From the NCBI GenBank assembly GCA_900548315.1, contig URJU01000083.1, positions 1 to 9,331 on the forward strand: DNA of 9,331 bases. The letters run 5' to 3'. The DNA is from an uncultured Coprococcus sp. Its GTDB lineage: Bacteria; Bacillota; Clostridia; Lachnospirales; Lachnospiraceae. Positions 1-5,845 of this stretch are shown piece by piece. The position numbers and the translations under genes were made by a program. The first letter of the stretch is position 1; each line of letters opens with the position of its first letter. The notes beneath the pieces were generated by a model. That model saw only the letters and a program-made list of their open reading frames with translations, did no database searches and was not told the DNA's origin.

Positions 1-28
1 GGCAGCGTCAGATGTGTATAAGAGACAG
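1..28 (+). other. Nextera sequencing adapter with Tn5 mosaic end (artefact)
   Basis: Bases 10-28 are exactly the 19-bp Tn5 mosaic end AGATGTGTATAAGAGACAG. Bases 1-9 (GGCAGCGTC) are the 3' part of the Illumina Nextera read-1 adapter that precedes it. This is library-preparation sequence left on the contig end, not a transposon in the genome. An apparent ATG at 14 and its first five codons (M-Y-K-R-Q) come entirely from the adapter and must not be used as the start of the following gene. Confidence 0.97.
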
Positions 29-487
29 ACAGTGCTTACTGCAGCGGTTTTAGGGTACGGCTTTGTAGCATTTGGATTCCAGAAAGTATACATGGTTGGA
101 CCGTCCATGGAACCGTCCATATCAGACGGACAGAAATGCGTCGCAAATAAAATAGCTTTCCTTGTGGGATCGCCTGACAGGTATGACATCGTTGCATATC
201 GTTCTGTGGAGCATCAGGATAAGTATTACTCCATAAAGAGGGTTATAGGTCTGCCTGGCGAGACAGTTCTGATACAGAATGGACAGGTATATATAAATGG
301 AAATCCCCTGGCTGACAATCCCATAGAAAGTCAGATCCGCACAGCTGGTCTTGCTGAATCGTCAATCACGCTTGGGGAAAATGAATATTTTCTGCTTGGT
401 GATAATCCGGACAGCAGTCAGGATTCTAGATTCAGCAGTGTGGGGAATATAAAAGAGAGTGAGATGCTTGGCAGAATAAAAGAGTGA
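29..487 (+). CDS. lepB: Signal peptidase I, 5'-truncated at the contig edge
   Basis: Type I signal peptidase, a membrane-anchored Ser-Lys protease that cleaves signal peptides from exported preproteins on the outer face of the membrane. The true start is missing: genomic codons begin at 29 with Thr-Val-Leu, and part of the N-terminal membrane anchor remains (hydrophobic run ending GFVAFGF). The catalytic Ser lies in V-G-P-S-M-E-P (Ser codon 104-106). The catalytic Lys lies in Y-S-I-K-R-V-I-G-L-P-G-E (Lys codon 236-238). The GDNPDSSQDSR box is the conserved GDNxxxSxDSR signature. The C-terminus stops early, at GRIKE, where many relatives continue with a hydrophobic FRF-type segment. The stop falls inside a 25-bp tandem repeat (456-505). 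rbgA begins 31 nt downstream. This is a paralogue of, not a duplicate fragment of, the second lepB at 1383. Identity is sure; only the missing start and the odd C-terminus are open. Confidence 0.93.
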   Translation, partial: TVLTAAVLGYGFVAFGFQKVYMVGPSMEPSISDGQKCVANKIAFLVGSPDRYDIVAYRSVEHQDKYYSIKRVIGLPGETVLIQNGQVYINGNPLADNPIESQIRTAGLAESSITLGENEYFLLGDNPDSSQDSRFSSVGNIKESEMLGRIKE

Positions 488-505
488 GATAACTGGCAGA
501 ATAAA
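456..505 (+). repeat. 25-bp imperfect tandem duplication across the lepB stop
   Basis: Two adjacent 25-bp units, 456-480 and 481-505, match at 22 of 25 positions. The three differences are clustered (GCT in unit 1, AAC in unit 2). The shared blocks are AGAGTGAGAT and TGGCAGAATAAA. Since 25 is not a multiple of three, entering the second unit shifts the frame and exposes the TGA at 485-487 that ends the first lepB. Read in the frame matching unit 1, the second unit stays open (E-I-T-G-R-I-K-G-V-C) to a TGA at 516-518 that directly abuts the rbgA ATG at 519. This suggests an older gene end there; that history is inference. Confidence 0.85.
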
Positions 506-518
506 AGGGGTGTGTTGA

Positions 519-1358
519 ATGAATATACAGTGGTATCCTGGTCATATGACTAAGGCAAAGCGTATGATGCAGGAAGACATAAAACTGATAGATATAGTTA
601 TAGAGCTTGTTGACGCAAGGATTCCGCTTAGCAGCAAGAATCCGGATATAGATGAACTTGCAAAGAATAAGTATAGACTGATTCTATTGAACAAGTCCGA
701 TCTGGCAGATGATGCGGTCACTGCGAAGTGGGAGAAGTATTACAGTGATAAGGGTTTTTTTGTTGCGAAGATAAATGCCAGAGATGGCGCCGGAATGAAA
801 AGTATTAATGGGATCGTACAGGAAGCATGCCGCGAAAAGATAGAGAGAGATAGGAAAAGAGGCATTATAAACAGACCTATAAGAGCTATGATAGTAGGAA
901 TACCTAATGTTGGAAAGTCAACATTCATCAATTCCTATGCCAGAAAAGCTTGTACAAAAGTGGGAAATAAACCGGGTGTTACGAAGGGAAAACAGTGGAT
1001 ACGTCTTGGAAAAAATATTGAACTCCTTGATACACCAGGTATACTGTGGCCTAAGTTTGACGATGAATTGGTGGGACTGAGGCTTGCATATATAGGATCT
1101 ATCAACGACGAAATATTGAATGTCACAGACATAGCGGTTGAATTAATAAAATTTTTACGGGCAAACTATTGTAATACCCTGACTCAAAGGTATAATATTG
1201 AAGGTACTGATGATCCAGTGCAGGTGATAGCACAGATCGCAGAAAAGAGACAGTGTATAAAAAAAGGTGGCGAGCTTGATTATGACAAAGCTGCAGCGCT
1301 CCTTATGGATGATTTCAGGTCAGGTAAACTTGGCAGGATAACCTTGGAGACACCTTAG
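519..1358 (+). CDS. rbgA: Ribosome biogenesis GTPase RbgA (YlqF family)
   Basis: Circularly permuted GTPase needed for late assembly of the 50S ribosomal subunit in Bacillus and relatives; cytoplasmic. The 279-aa product aligns over its length with B. subtilis RbgA (about 282 aa). It opens with MNIQWYPGHMTKAKR, the family N-terminal signature. The G motifs come in permuted order: G4 NKSD at residues 58-61, G1 GIPNVGKST at 127-135, G2 region KPGVT at 151-155, and G3 DTPG at 171-174 followed by ILWPKF. The C-terminal domain (about 190-279) holds the EKR and GGxxDYDKAA patterns typical of the family. The start is supported by AAAGGGG at 504-510, eight bases before the ATG. It lies between two signal peptidase genes, 31 nt after the first and 24 nt before the second, so co-transcription is likely. 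No unusual residues seen. Confidence 0.97.
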   Translation: MNIQWYPGHMTKAKRMMQEDIKLIDIVIELVDARIPLSSKNPDIDELAKNKYRLILLNKSDLADDAVTAKWEKYYSDKGFFVAKINARDGAGMKSINGIVQEACREKIERDRKRGIINRPIRAMIVGIPNVGKSTFINSYARKACTKVGNKPGVTKGKQWIRLGKNIELLDTPGILWPKFDDELVGLRLAYIGSINDEILNVTDIAVELIKFLRANYCNTLTQRYNIEGTDDPVQVIAQIAEKRQCIKKGGELDYDKAAALLMDDFRSGKLGRITLETP

Positions 1359-1382
1359 ATTAAGATATAAGTTGGAGTATAG

Positions 1383-2360
1383 ATGAGCGAAGATACGAAT
1401 AAATCGGTTGAAAATAAATCAGAAGACGCCAATGTTGCTGAGACTTTAAATGAGATATTTGATGATGATCCAGCTCGCAAAGCTCGTGAGAAGGAGATAG
1501 CAAAGTACGAGAAGAAACGTCAGAAAGCTTTGGAGAGAGAGGCTAAAAAAGCAGCAAAGGCAGAGGTAAAACAGAAAAACTCAAAGGATAATGTTTCAGA
1601 GGATAATAAGGATGCTGTTTCAAGTCCAGGAGATTGGTCATGGGACAAGGCTGTAAAGGAAAACAGTTCTGAGAGTGGAAAAGACGAATCGCATGTGGAG
1701 CCTGAAACATCTTCTGTATATACAGAAGATGGTGAGCTTGATGAAAAGGCGCTGAAGAAGAAACTCAGAGATGAGAAGAAAGCTGAGAAAAGACAGAGAA
1801 AAGAACAGAAAAAGGAAGAAAAAGAGATCAATATTGTGAAGGATCTTTTATTCTTGTGCCTATATATACTGATAGTAATAGGTATCTGCTGGGCTGTTCT
1901 CACATATGTAGGACAGAGAACGGAGGTCAGCGGGGAGTCCATGAGCAACACATTGCACAGTGGAGATACTCTCTGGATAGATAAGCTTGAATACGAGTTT
2001 GGTTCTCCAAAGAGATTTGATGTCGTGGTATTTCCTTATGGCGAGGATGATGACACCTATTATATTAAGCGTATCATAGGTCTTCCGGGAGAAACTGTTT
2101 ATATAGATGAGGATGGAACGATCTATATAAATGACGAGCCGTTAGAAGGGGATAAATATGGGAGAGAGGTCATTGCTGAGGATAAGCGCGGTGTTGCATC
2201 GGAAGAGATAATGCTCGGTGATGATGAATACTTTGTTCTCGGAGATAACAGGAATAACAGTCGTGACAGCCGAGTCCCCGATGTTGGCAACATACATAAG
2301 AATGACATAATCGGCAGGGCTGTGTTCAGATTTACAGGTGGTTTTGGAAAGATAGAATAG
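1383..2360 (+). CDS. lepB: Signal peptidase I with long charged cytoplasmic extension
   Basis: Second type I signal peptidase, 325 aa, against roughly 170-190 aa for typical Gram-positive enzymes. Residues 1-150 are hydrophilic and dominated by Lys, Glu, Asp and Ala (KKAAKAEVKQK, KAEKRQRKEQKKEEKE), probably helical or coiled-coil in part with a Ser/Glu-rich middle. A single membrane segment spans about 151-176. The catalytic domain follows: Ser186 in S-G-E-S-M-S-N-T, Lys229 in Y-Y-I-K-R-I-I-G-L-P-G-E, and GDNRNNSRDSR at 287-297. It ends FRFTGGFGKIE, a fuller C-terminus than the first lepB. GGAG at 1374-1377, five bases before the ATG, supports the start. The catalytic parts look intact, so it should be an active peptidase. 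The role of the extension is unknown to me; it would lie in the cytoplasm if the usual topology holds. A terminator-like hairpin follows the gene. Confidence 0.95.
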   Translation: MSEDTNKSVENKSEDANVAETLNEIFDDDPARKAREKEIAKYEKKRQKALEREAKKAAKAEVKQKNSKDNVSEDNKDAVSSPGDWSWDKAVKENSSESGKDESHVEPETSSVYTEDGELDEKALKKKLRDEKKAEKRQRKEQKKEEKEINIVKDLLFLCLYILIVIGICWAVLTYVGQRTEVSGESMSNTLHSGDTLWIDKLEYEFGSPKRFDVVVFPYGEDDDTYYIKRIIGLPGETVYIDEDGTIYINDEPLEGDKYGREVIAEDKRGVASEEIMLGDDEYFVLGDNRNNSRDSRVPDVGNIHKNDIIGRAVFRFTGGFGKIE

Positions 2361-2374
2361 AATATGTATTTGAG

Positions 2375-2413
2375 GGCTGTTGCCGACAATAATGGCAATA
2401 GCCTTTGTTTTAT
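2375..2413 (+). terminator. Terminator-like hairpin between lepB and rnhB
   Basis: GGCTGTTGCC (2375-2384) pairs with GGCAATAGCC (2394-2403) across a 9-nt loop. The 10-bp stem has a single G-U wobble and is followed directly by TTTGTTTTAT (2404-2413). This has the form of an intrinsic terminator, but it sits only 10 nt before the rnhB ATG and next to its ribosome binding site. It may therefore act as a partial terminator or attenuator, splitting the lepB-rbgA-lepB part from rnhB onward, or influence rnhB translation. Function is inferred from structure only. Confidence 0.62.
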
Positions 2414-2419
2414 GGAGGG
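2414..2419 (+). promoter_or_regulatory. rnhB ribosome binding site
   Basis: GGAGGG four bases before ATG 2424. It decides the start: an upstream in-frame ATG at 2364 has only weak purine stretches before it, and its 20 extra residues would be encoded by the hairpin and T-tract at 2375-2413. Confidence 0.8.
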
Positions 2420-2423
2420 ATAT

Positions 2424-3179
2424 ATGAGCAGTATAGCGGAGATAAAGAAGATATTTGCAGCTGCCGATATGGCTGATTATGAAAGTCTGTTTGAAGAATA
2501 TGAAGGGGATGAGAGAGAGGGAGTTAAAAAGATCCTGGAATCTGCCCGCAAAAAAAAGAAGTCATTGGATGACGAAAAAGCCAGAATGTACAAGATGTTC
2601 GAGTTTGAGCGAAAGTACAGTGATAAGGGATATATATGCGGAATAGATGAGGTTGGAAGAGGCCCGTTGGCAGGTCCTGTGGTTGCAGCTGCCGTTATAT
2701 TGCCGAAGGATTGTGATATACTCTATCTGAATGATTCAAAGCAGCTCTCCGCGAAGAAGAGAGAAATCCTCTATGATGAGATAATGGAGAAGGCTGTGGC
2801 TGTTGGAATAGGCATGGCCAATCAGGATGTAATAGATAGAATAAACATATTAAATGCTGACTACGAGGCTATGAAACAGGCTATATCAAAGCTTTCTGTA
2901 GAACCCAAGCTGCTGCTCAACGACGCGGTAAATATTCCGGGAGTGGATATTGAACAGATTGGCATCATAAAAGGAGATACTTTGTCTGCGTCAATAGCTG
3001 CGGCAAGCATCATTGCAAAGGTCACAAGGGACAGACTCATGGTTGAGTATGATTTTATGTATCCAGGTTATGGATTTGCTCGAAATATGGGATATGGAAC
3101 GGTGGAACATATAAAAGCACTTGAGAAGGTTGGCCCATGTGCCATACATAGGAGAACATTTATCACGAAATTTGTGTAA
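2424..3179 (+). CDS. rnhB: Ribonuclease HII
   Basis: Removes ribonucleotides embedded in DNA and degrades RNA of RNA-DNA hybrids; cytoplasmic, divalent-metal dependent. From ATG 2424 the protein is 251 aa, close to B. subtilis RNase HII (255 aa). Residues 1-70 are the helical N-terminal extension typical of Firmicutes members, here with a Lys-rich KKKK stretch at 43-46. The catalytic core follows: IDEVGRGPLAGPVVAAAV from 74, with acidic residues Asp75 and Glu76, then NDSKQL near 103-108. The third acid is Asp167 in L-L-N-D-A. Asp185 lies in K-G-D, followed by the SIAAASIIAKVTRDR block. The C-terminal GYGTxEH and HRRTF motifs are present. All four expected acidic residues are visible. The start is discussed with the ribosome binding site at 2414-2419. 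yraN follows after 26 nt, a common pairing in bacteria. Confidence 0.96.
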   Translation: MSSIAEIKKIFAAADMADYESLFEEYEGDEREGVKKILESARKKKKSLDDEKARMYKMFEFERKYSDKGYICGIDEVGRGPLAGPVVAAAVILPKDCDILYLNDSKQLSAKKREILYDEIMEKAVAVGIGMANQDVIDRINILNADYEAMKQAISKLSVEPKLLLNDAVNIPGVDIEQIGIIKGDTLSASIAAASIIAKVTRDRLMVEYDFMYPGYGFARNMGYGTVEHIKALEKVGPCAIHRRTFITKFV

Positions 3180-3205
3180 AGGTATTTTTATTTGAAAGGC
3201 GTCAG

Positions 3206-3628
3206 ATGCAGGACTGTGGTAAAAAAACAATTATCAATAGAGAAAACTATAAAAGCTCATCAGACCGCGGGTATAACAGCCGCCTTATAGGAGCTGATCA
3301 CGAGTTAGTTGCAGTAAGATATCTGAAAGAAAACGGATATAATATATTGAAGAGAAATTATCAAGTTAGATGCGGTGAGATAGATATCATCGCAAAGCGT
3401 GACGGATATATTGTATTTATAGAGGTAAAATACCGGTCAAATATACATACGGGAACACCAGGGGATTCGGTAGACCATAGAAAACAAAGGCAGATATCAA
3501 AGGTTGCTATGTATTACTTGAATCAATATGGTTACGGGATCGATACGGCGGTCAGATTTGATGTAATAACCATGGCAGGTGACAATATAGTACATATAGA
3601 GAATGCATTTGATTATGCAGGGTGGTAA
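3206..3628 (+). CDS. yraN: YraN family (UPF0102) nuclease-fold protein
   Basis: Small cytoplasmic protein, 140 aa, of the UPF0102/YraN family, whose fold belongs to the restriction-endonuclease-like PD-(D/E)XK group. Its biochemical role is not established. The core begins near residue 28 with L-I-G-A-D-H-E-L-V-A-V-R-Y-L, then GYNILKRNY, the signature R-C-G-E-I-D-I-I-A (55-63) and F-I-E-V-K (71-75). Asp60 and the E73-x-K75 pair are the probable metal-site residues. RFDV at 117-120 is the usual C-terminal block. The first 25 or so residues are Lys/Asn/Ser-rich and look poorly conserved. No other in-frame ATG is available before the core, and AAAGG at 3195-3199, six bases upstream, supports this start. 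It follows rnhB by 26 nt and precedes pgeF by 24 nt, within one apparent operon. Confidence 0.92.
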   Translation: MQDCGKKTIINRENYKSSSDRGYNSRLIGADHELVAVRYLKENGYNILKRNYQVRCGEIDIIAKRDGYIVFIEVKYRSNIHTGTPGDSVDHRKQRQISKVAMYYLNQYGYGIDTAVRFDVITMAGDNIVHIENAFDYAGW

Positions 3629-3642
3629 GAATCGAGATTATT

Positions 3643-3647
3643 GGAAG
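3643..3647 (+). promoter_or_regulatory. pgeF ribosome binding site
   Basis: GGAAG five bases before ATG 3653. It favours the ATG over an in-frame TTG at 3641, which would start upstream of this site and add only four residues. Confidence 0.7.
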
Positions 3648-3652
3648 TTGAT

Positions 3653-4495
3653 ATGAGAGAGATAAAATATATACGGAATGATGCATCAACCCATGTTCAC
3701 AATGTAAATGGGGTTGATTATATTACATTTGACAAATTGGACAAGGTGGGCGTAAAACATGCATTTTCAACCCGCGTGGGAGGAGTGAGTGAAGGACATT
3801 TGGGTTCGATGAACCTGAGCTTTCACAGAGGTGACGATCCAGAGAAGGTTATGGAGAATCATCGCAGATTTGCCGGGGCAGTTGGCTATGACTACACAAA
3901 ACTTGTCTTTTCGGATCAGGTACACAAGACTGATATATACAAGGTTACAGAGGCTGATGCGGGAAAAGGTATAGTTCGGGATTCAGATATAACAGAGACA
4001 GATGGTCTGATGACAAACGTTCCCGGTATTCCACTTATGACGTTTTATGCCGACTGCGTACCTGTATTTTTTTATGATCCTGTTAAAAAAGTTGTGGCTA
4101 TGAATCACTCGGGCTGGAAGGGTACAGTTGCTAAGATCAGCAAATGCATGATAGAAAGACTTGGAGATGAGTACGGAACAGACCCATCTGACCTTATCTG
4201 CGCTGTAGGACCTTCTATCTGTAAAGATTGCTATGAGGTGAGTGAAGATGTGGCGGATCAGTTTAAAATGGCATATACGGAATCTCAGGTGCCTCAGATA
4301 GTGTATCCTAAGGAAGGTGGAAAGTATCTTCTTGATCTGCACCGGGCAAATTATTTCAATCTGGTAGATGCCGGTGTAAAGCCTGAAAAGATAGATATTA
4401 CCAATATATGTACATGCTGCAACAGTGAGTGGCTTTTCTCACATAGAGCAAGCAAGGGGCTCAGAGGAAACCTTGGTGCTGTTATCATGTTGTAA
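3653..4495 (+). CDS. pgeF: Peptidoglycan editing factor PgeF (laccase-domain, YfiH/YlmD family)
   Basis: Member of the Cu-oxidase_4 (DUF152) family, 280 aa from ATG 3653. In E. coli, PgeF (YfiH) helps keep wrong residues such as L-Ser out of peptidoglycan precursors. Other family members have been shown to act on purine nucleosides (phosphorylase and adenosine deaminase activity). Older 'laccase' or 'polyphenol oxidase' labels are doubtful. The family triad is visible: His91 in S-D-Q-V-H, Cys135 in Y-A-D-C-V-P-V, and His152 in N-H-S-G-W-K-G. Other family blocks include AFSTRVGGVS near 37-46, AVGPSICKDCYEV, and a C-terminal C-T-C-C with F-S-H-R-A. Length and motifs are complete. It lies 24 nt after yraN and 24 nt before the radical SAM gene. 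Its substrate here cannot be told from sequence. Confidence 0.93.
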   Translation: MREIKYIRNDASTHVHNVNGVDYITFDKLDKVGVKHAFSTRVGGVSEGHLGSMNLSFHRGDDPEKVMENHRRFAGAVGYDYTKLVFSDQVHKTDIYKVTEADAGKGIVRDSDITETDGLMTNVPGIPLMTFYADCVPVFFYDPVKKVVAMNHSGWKGTVAKISKCMIERLGDEYGTDPSDLICAVGPSICKDCYEVSEDVADQFKMAYTESQVPQIVYPKEGGKYLLDLHRANYFNLVDAGVKPEKIDITNICTCCNSEWLFSHRASKGLRGNLGAVIML

Positions 4496-4510
4496 GGTTA
4501 TTTGATTTAT

Positions 4511-4514
4511 GAGG
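4511..4514 (+). promoter_or_regulatory. Ribosome binding site of the DUF512 gene
   Basis: GAGG (within TATGAGG) five bases before ATG 4520. An in-frame TTG at 4502 is possible with AGG at 4495-4497 upstream, but the ATG has better spacing and a standard start codon. Confidence 0.6.
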
Positions 4515-4519
4515 TTATT

Positions 4520-5824
4520 ATGGAACATATTGTAAAAAAAGTACTTGAAAACAGTATAGCGGAGGAGATGGAGATAGAGCCTGGTGACAATATCATGGCT
4601 GTGAATGATCATCCGATAGAGGACATATTTGACTATCAGTACCTTATAAATGATGAATATATAGAGCTTCTGGTGAAAAAATCAGATGGTGAGGAATGGC
4701 TCCTTGAGATAGAAAAGGATTATGATGAGGATCTGGGGATAGTTTTTGAGAATTCACTCATGGATAATTACAAGTCCTGTTATAACAAATGTATATTCTG
4801 TTTTATCGATCAGAACCCGAAGGGGATGAGAGACACGATATACTTCAAGGATGATGATTCAAGGCTTTCTTTCCTTCAGGGAAATTATATAACCCTGACA
4901 AATATGAAGGAAAAGGATATAGACAGAATCATAAATTATCATCTTGCTCCCATCAATATATCGGTTCACACCACCAATCCGCAGCTCAGATGTAGTATGC
5001 TCAACAACAGATTTGCGGGAACTATCCTTGAGCGGATAAGGAAGTTTTATGATGCCGGAATACCGATGAATGGACAGATAGTGTTGTGCAAAGGCATAAA
5101 CGACGGAGAGGAATTATGGAGATCTATTTCAGATCTTATGGAATTTGTGCCTGTTATGGAGAGTTTATCAGTTGTGCCTGTCGGACTTTCGGATTACCGT
5201 GATGGACTTTTTCATCTTGAGCCATTTGAGAGGGAAGATGCATGTGAGGTCATTGATATCATAGAACATTTTCAGAAGAAAGCATTTGAAAAGCATGGAA
5301 CACATTTTGTGCAGGCTAGTGATGAGTGGTATATAAATGCTGGCAGAGATTTTCCGGAGGCGGAGAGATATGATGGCTTTGTGCAGCTTGAAAACGGTGT
5401 CGGAATGGTGAGACTTCTCATGGATGAATTTGAACAGGAATTTGACGCTGTGCGGGGAGATGACAGGGAATATGAGGTCTCCATCGTGACAGGAGTACTT
5501 GTCTACAGATCAATAAAGATGATGGTGGACAAGATAGGCGAGAAATTTCCAAATGTAAACATACATCTTTATAAGATAATCAACGATTTTTTTGGACACA
5601 GGATAACCGTTACAGGTCTTTTGACAGGCGGGGATATAATAAAACAGCTCACAGGAAAGCCGCTGGGGCAGAGGCTTATTCTTCCGTCAAACACACTTAT
5701 GGCAGATGAACCAAAGTTTCTGGACGATGTAACACTTGATCAGCTTATAGATGCTTTACAAGTGGATGTTTGTATTGTAGAATCAAGTGGTGCTGACTTT
5801 GTGCACTCTGTGATTGGAGATTAA
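4520..5824 (+). CDS. PDZ-like / radical SAM / DUF512 protein
   Basis: Predicted iron-sulfur radical SAM protein, 434 aa, of the DUF512 family common in Clostridia and with relatives in cyanobacteria; I know of no established reaction. The first 70 or so residues form a PDZ-like domain (EPGDNIMAVNDHPIEDIFDY). The radical SAM cluster motif follows as Cys87-x3-Cys91-x2-Cys94 (C-Y-N-K-C-I-F-C), with F-I-D-Q-N-P-K-G-M-R just after it. LSVVPVGLSDYRDG marks the passage into the C-terminal DUF512 region. That region contains QASDEWYINAGRDFPE, ENGVGMVRLL and, near the end, GGDIIKQLTGKPLGQ and VESSGADFVHSVIG. Length and domain order are normal for the family and the cluster cysteines are intact. der starts 21 nt downstream, an association often seen in Firmicutes, which hints at but does not prove a role in ribosome, tRNA or other translation-linked modification. 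Confidence 0.9.
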   Translation: MEHIVKKVLENSIAEEMEIEPGDNIMAVNDHPIEDIFDYQYLINDEYIELLVKKSDGEEWLLEIEKDYDEDLGIVFENSLMDNYKSCYNKCIFCFIDQNPKGMRDTIYFKDDDSRLSFLQGNYITLTNMKEKDIDRIINYHLAPINISVHTTNPQLRCSMLNNRFAGTILERIRKFYDAGIPMNGQIVLCKGINDGEELWRSISDLMEFVPVMESLSVVPVGLSDYRDGLFHLEPFEREDACEVIDIIEHFQKKAFEKHGTHFVQASDEWYINAGRDFPEAERYDGFVQLENGVGMVRLLMDEFEQEFDAVRGDDREYEVSIVTGVLVYRSIKMMVDKIGEKFPNVNIHLYKIINDFFGHRITVTGLLTGGDIIKQLTGKPLGQRLILPSNTLMADEPKFLDDVTLDQLIDALQVDVCIVESSGADFVHSVIGD

Positions 5825-5832
5825 GAAATAAT

Positions 5833-5837
5833 GGAGG
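5833..5837 (+). promoter_or_regulatory. der ribosome binding site
   Basis: GGAGG eight bases before ATG 5846. An in-frame ATG at 5831 overlaps this site and would add five residues absent from typical Der proteins, which begin M-x-K-P-x-V-A-I-V-G-R-P-N-V-G-K-S. Confidence 0.85.
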
Positions 5838-5845
5838 AAACAGAT

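Noticed and set aside
14..28. ATG at 14 as the start of the first signal peptidase
   Set aside because: The codon and the next four are adapter sequence, and the remaining N-terminus is too short to hold a full membrane anchor with cytoplasmic head.
1520..1951. A 143-residue open frame on the minus strand
   Set aside because: It is the antisense of the Lys/Glu-rich extension of lepB, which explains its Phe/Ser-rich composition. No ribosome binding site or family resemblance seen.
2364..2423. Upstream ATG start for rnhB
   Set aside because: The added 20 residues come from a hairpin and T-tract, resemble no RNase HII N-terminus, and the internal ATG at 2424 has a GGAGGG site.
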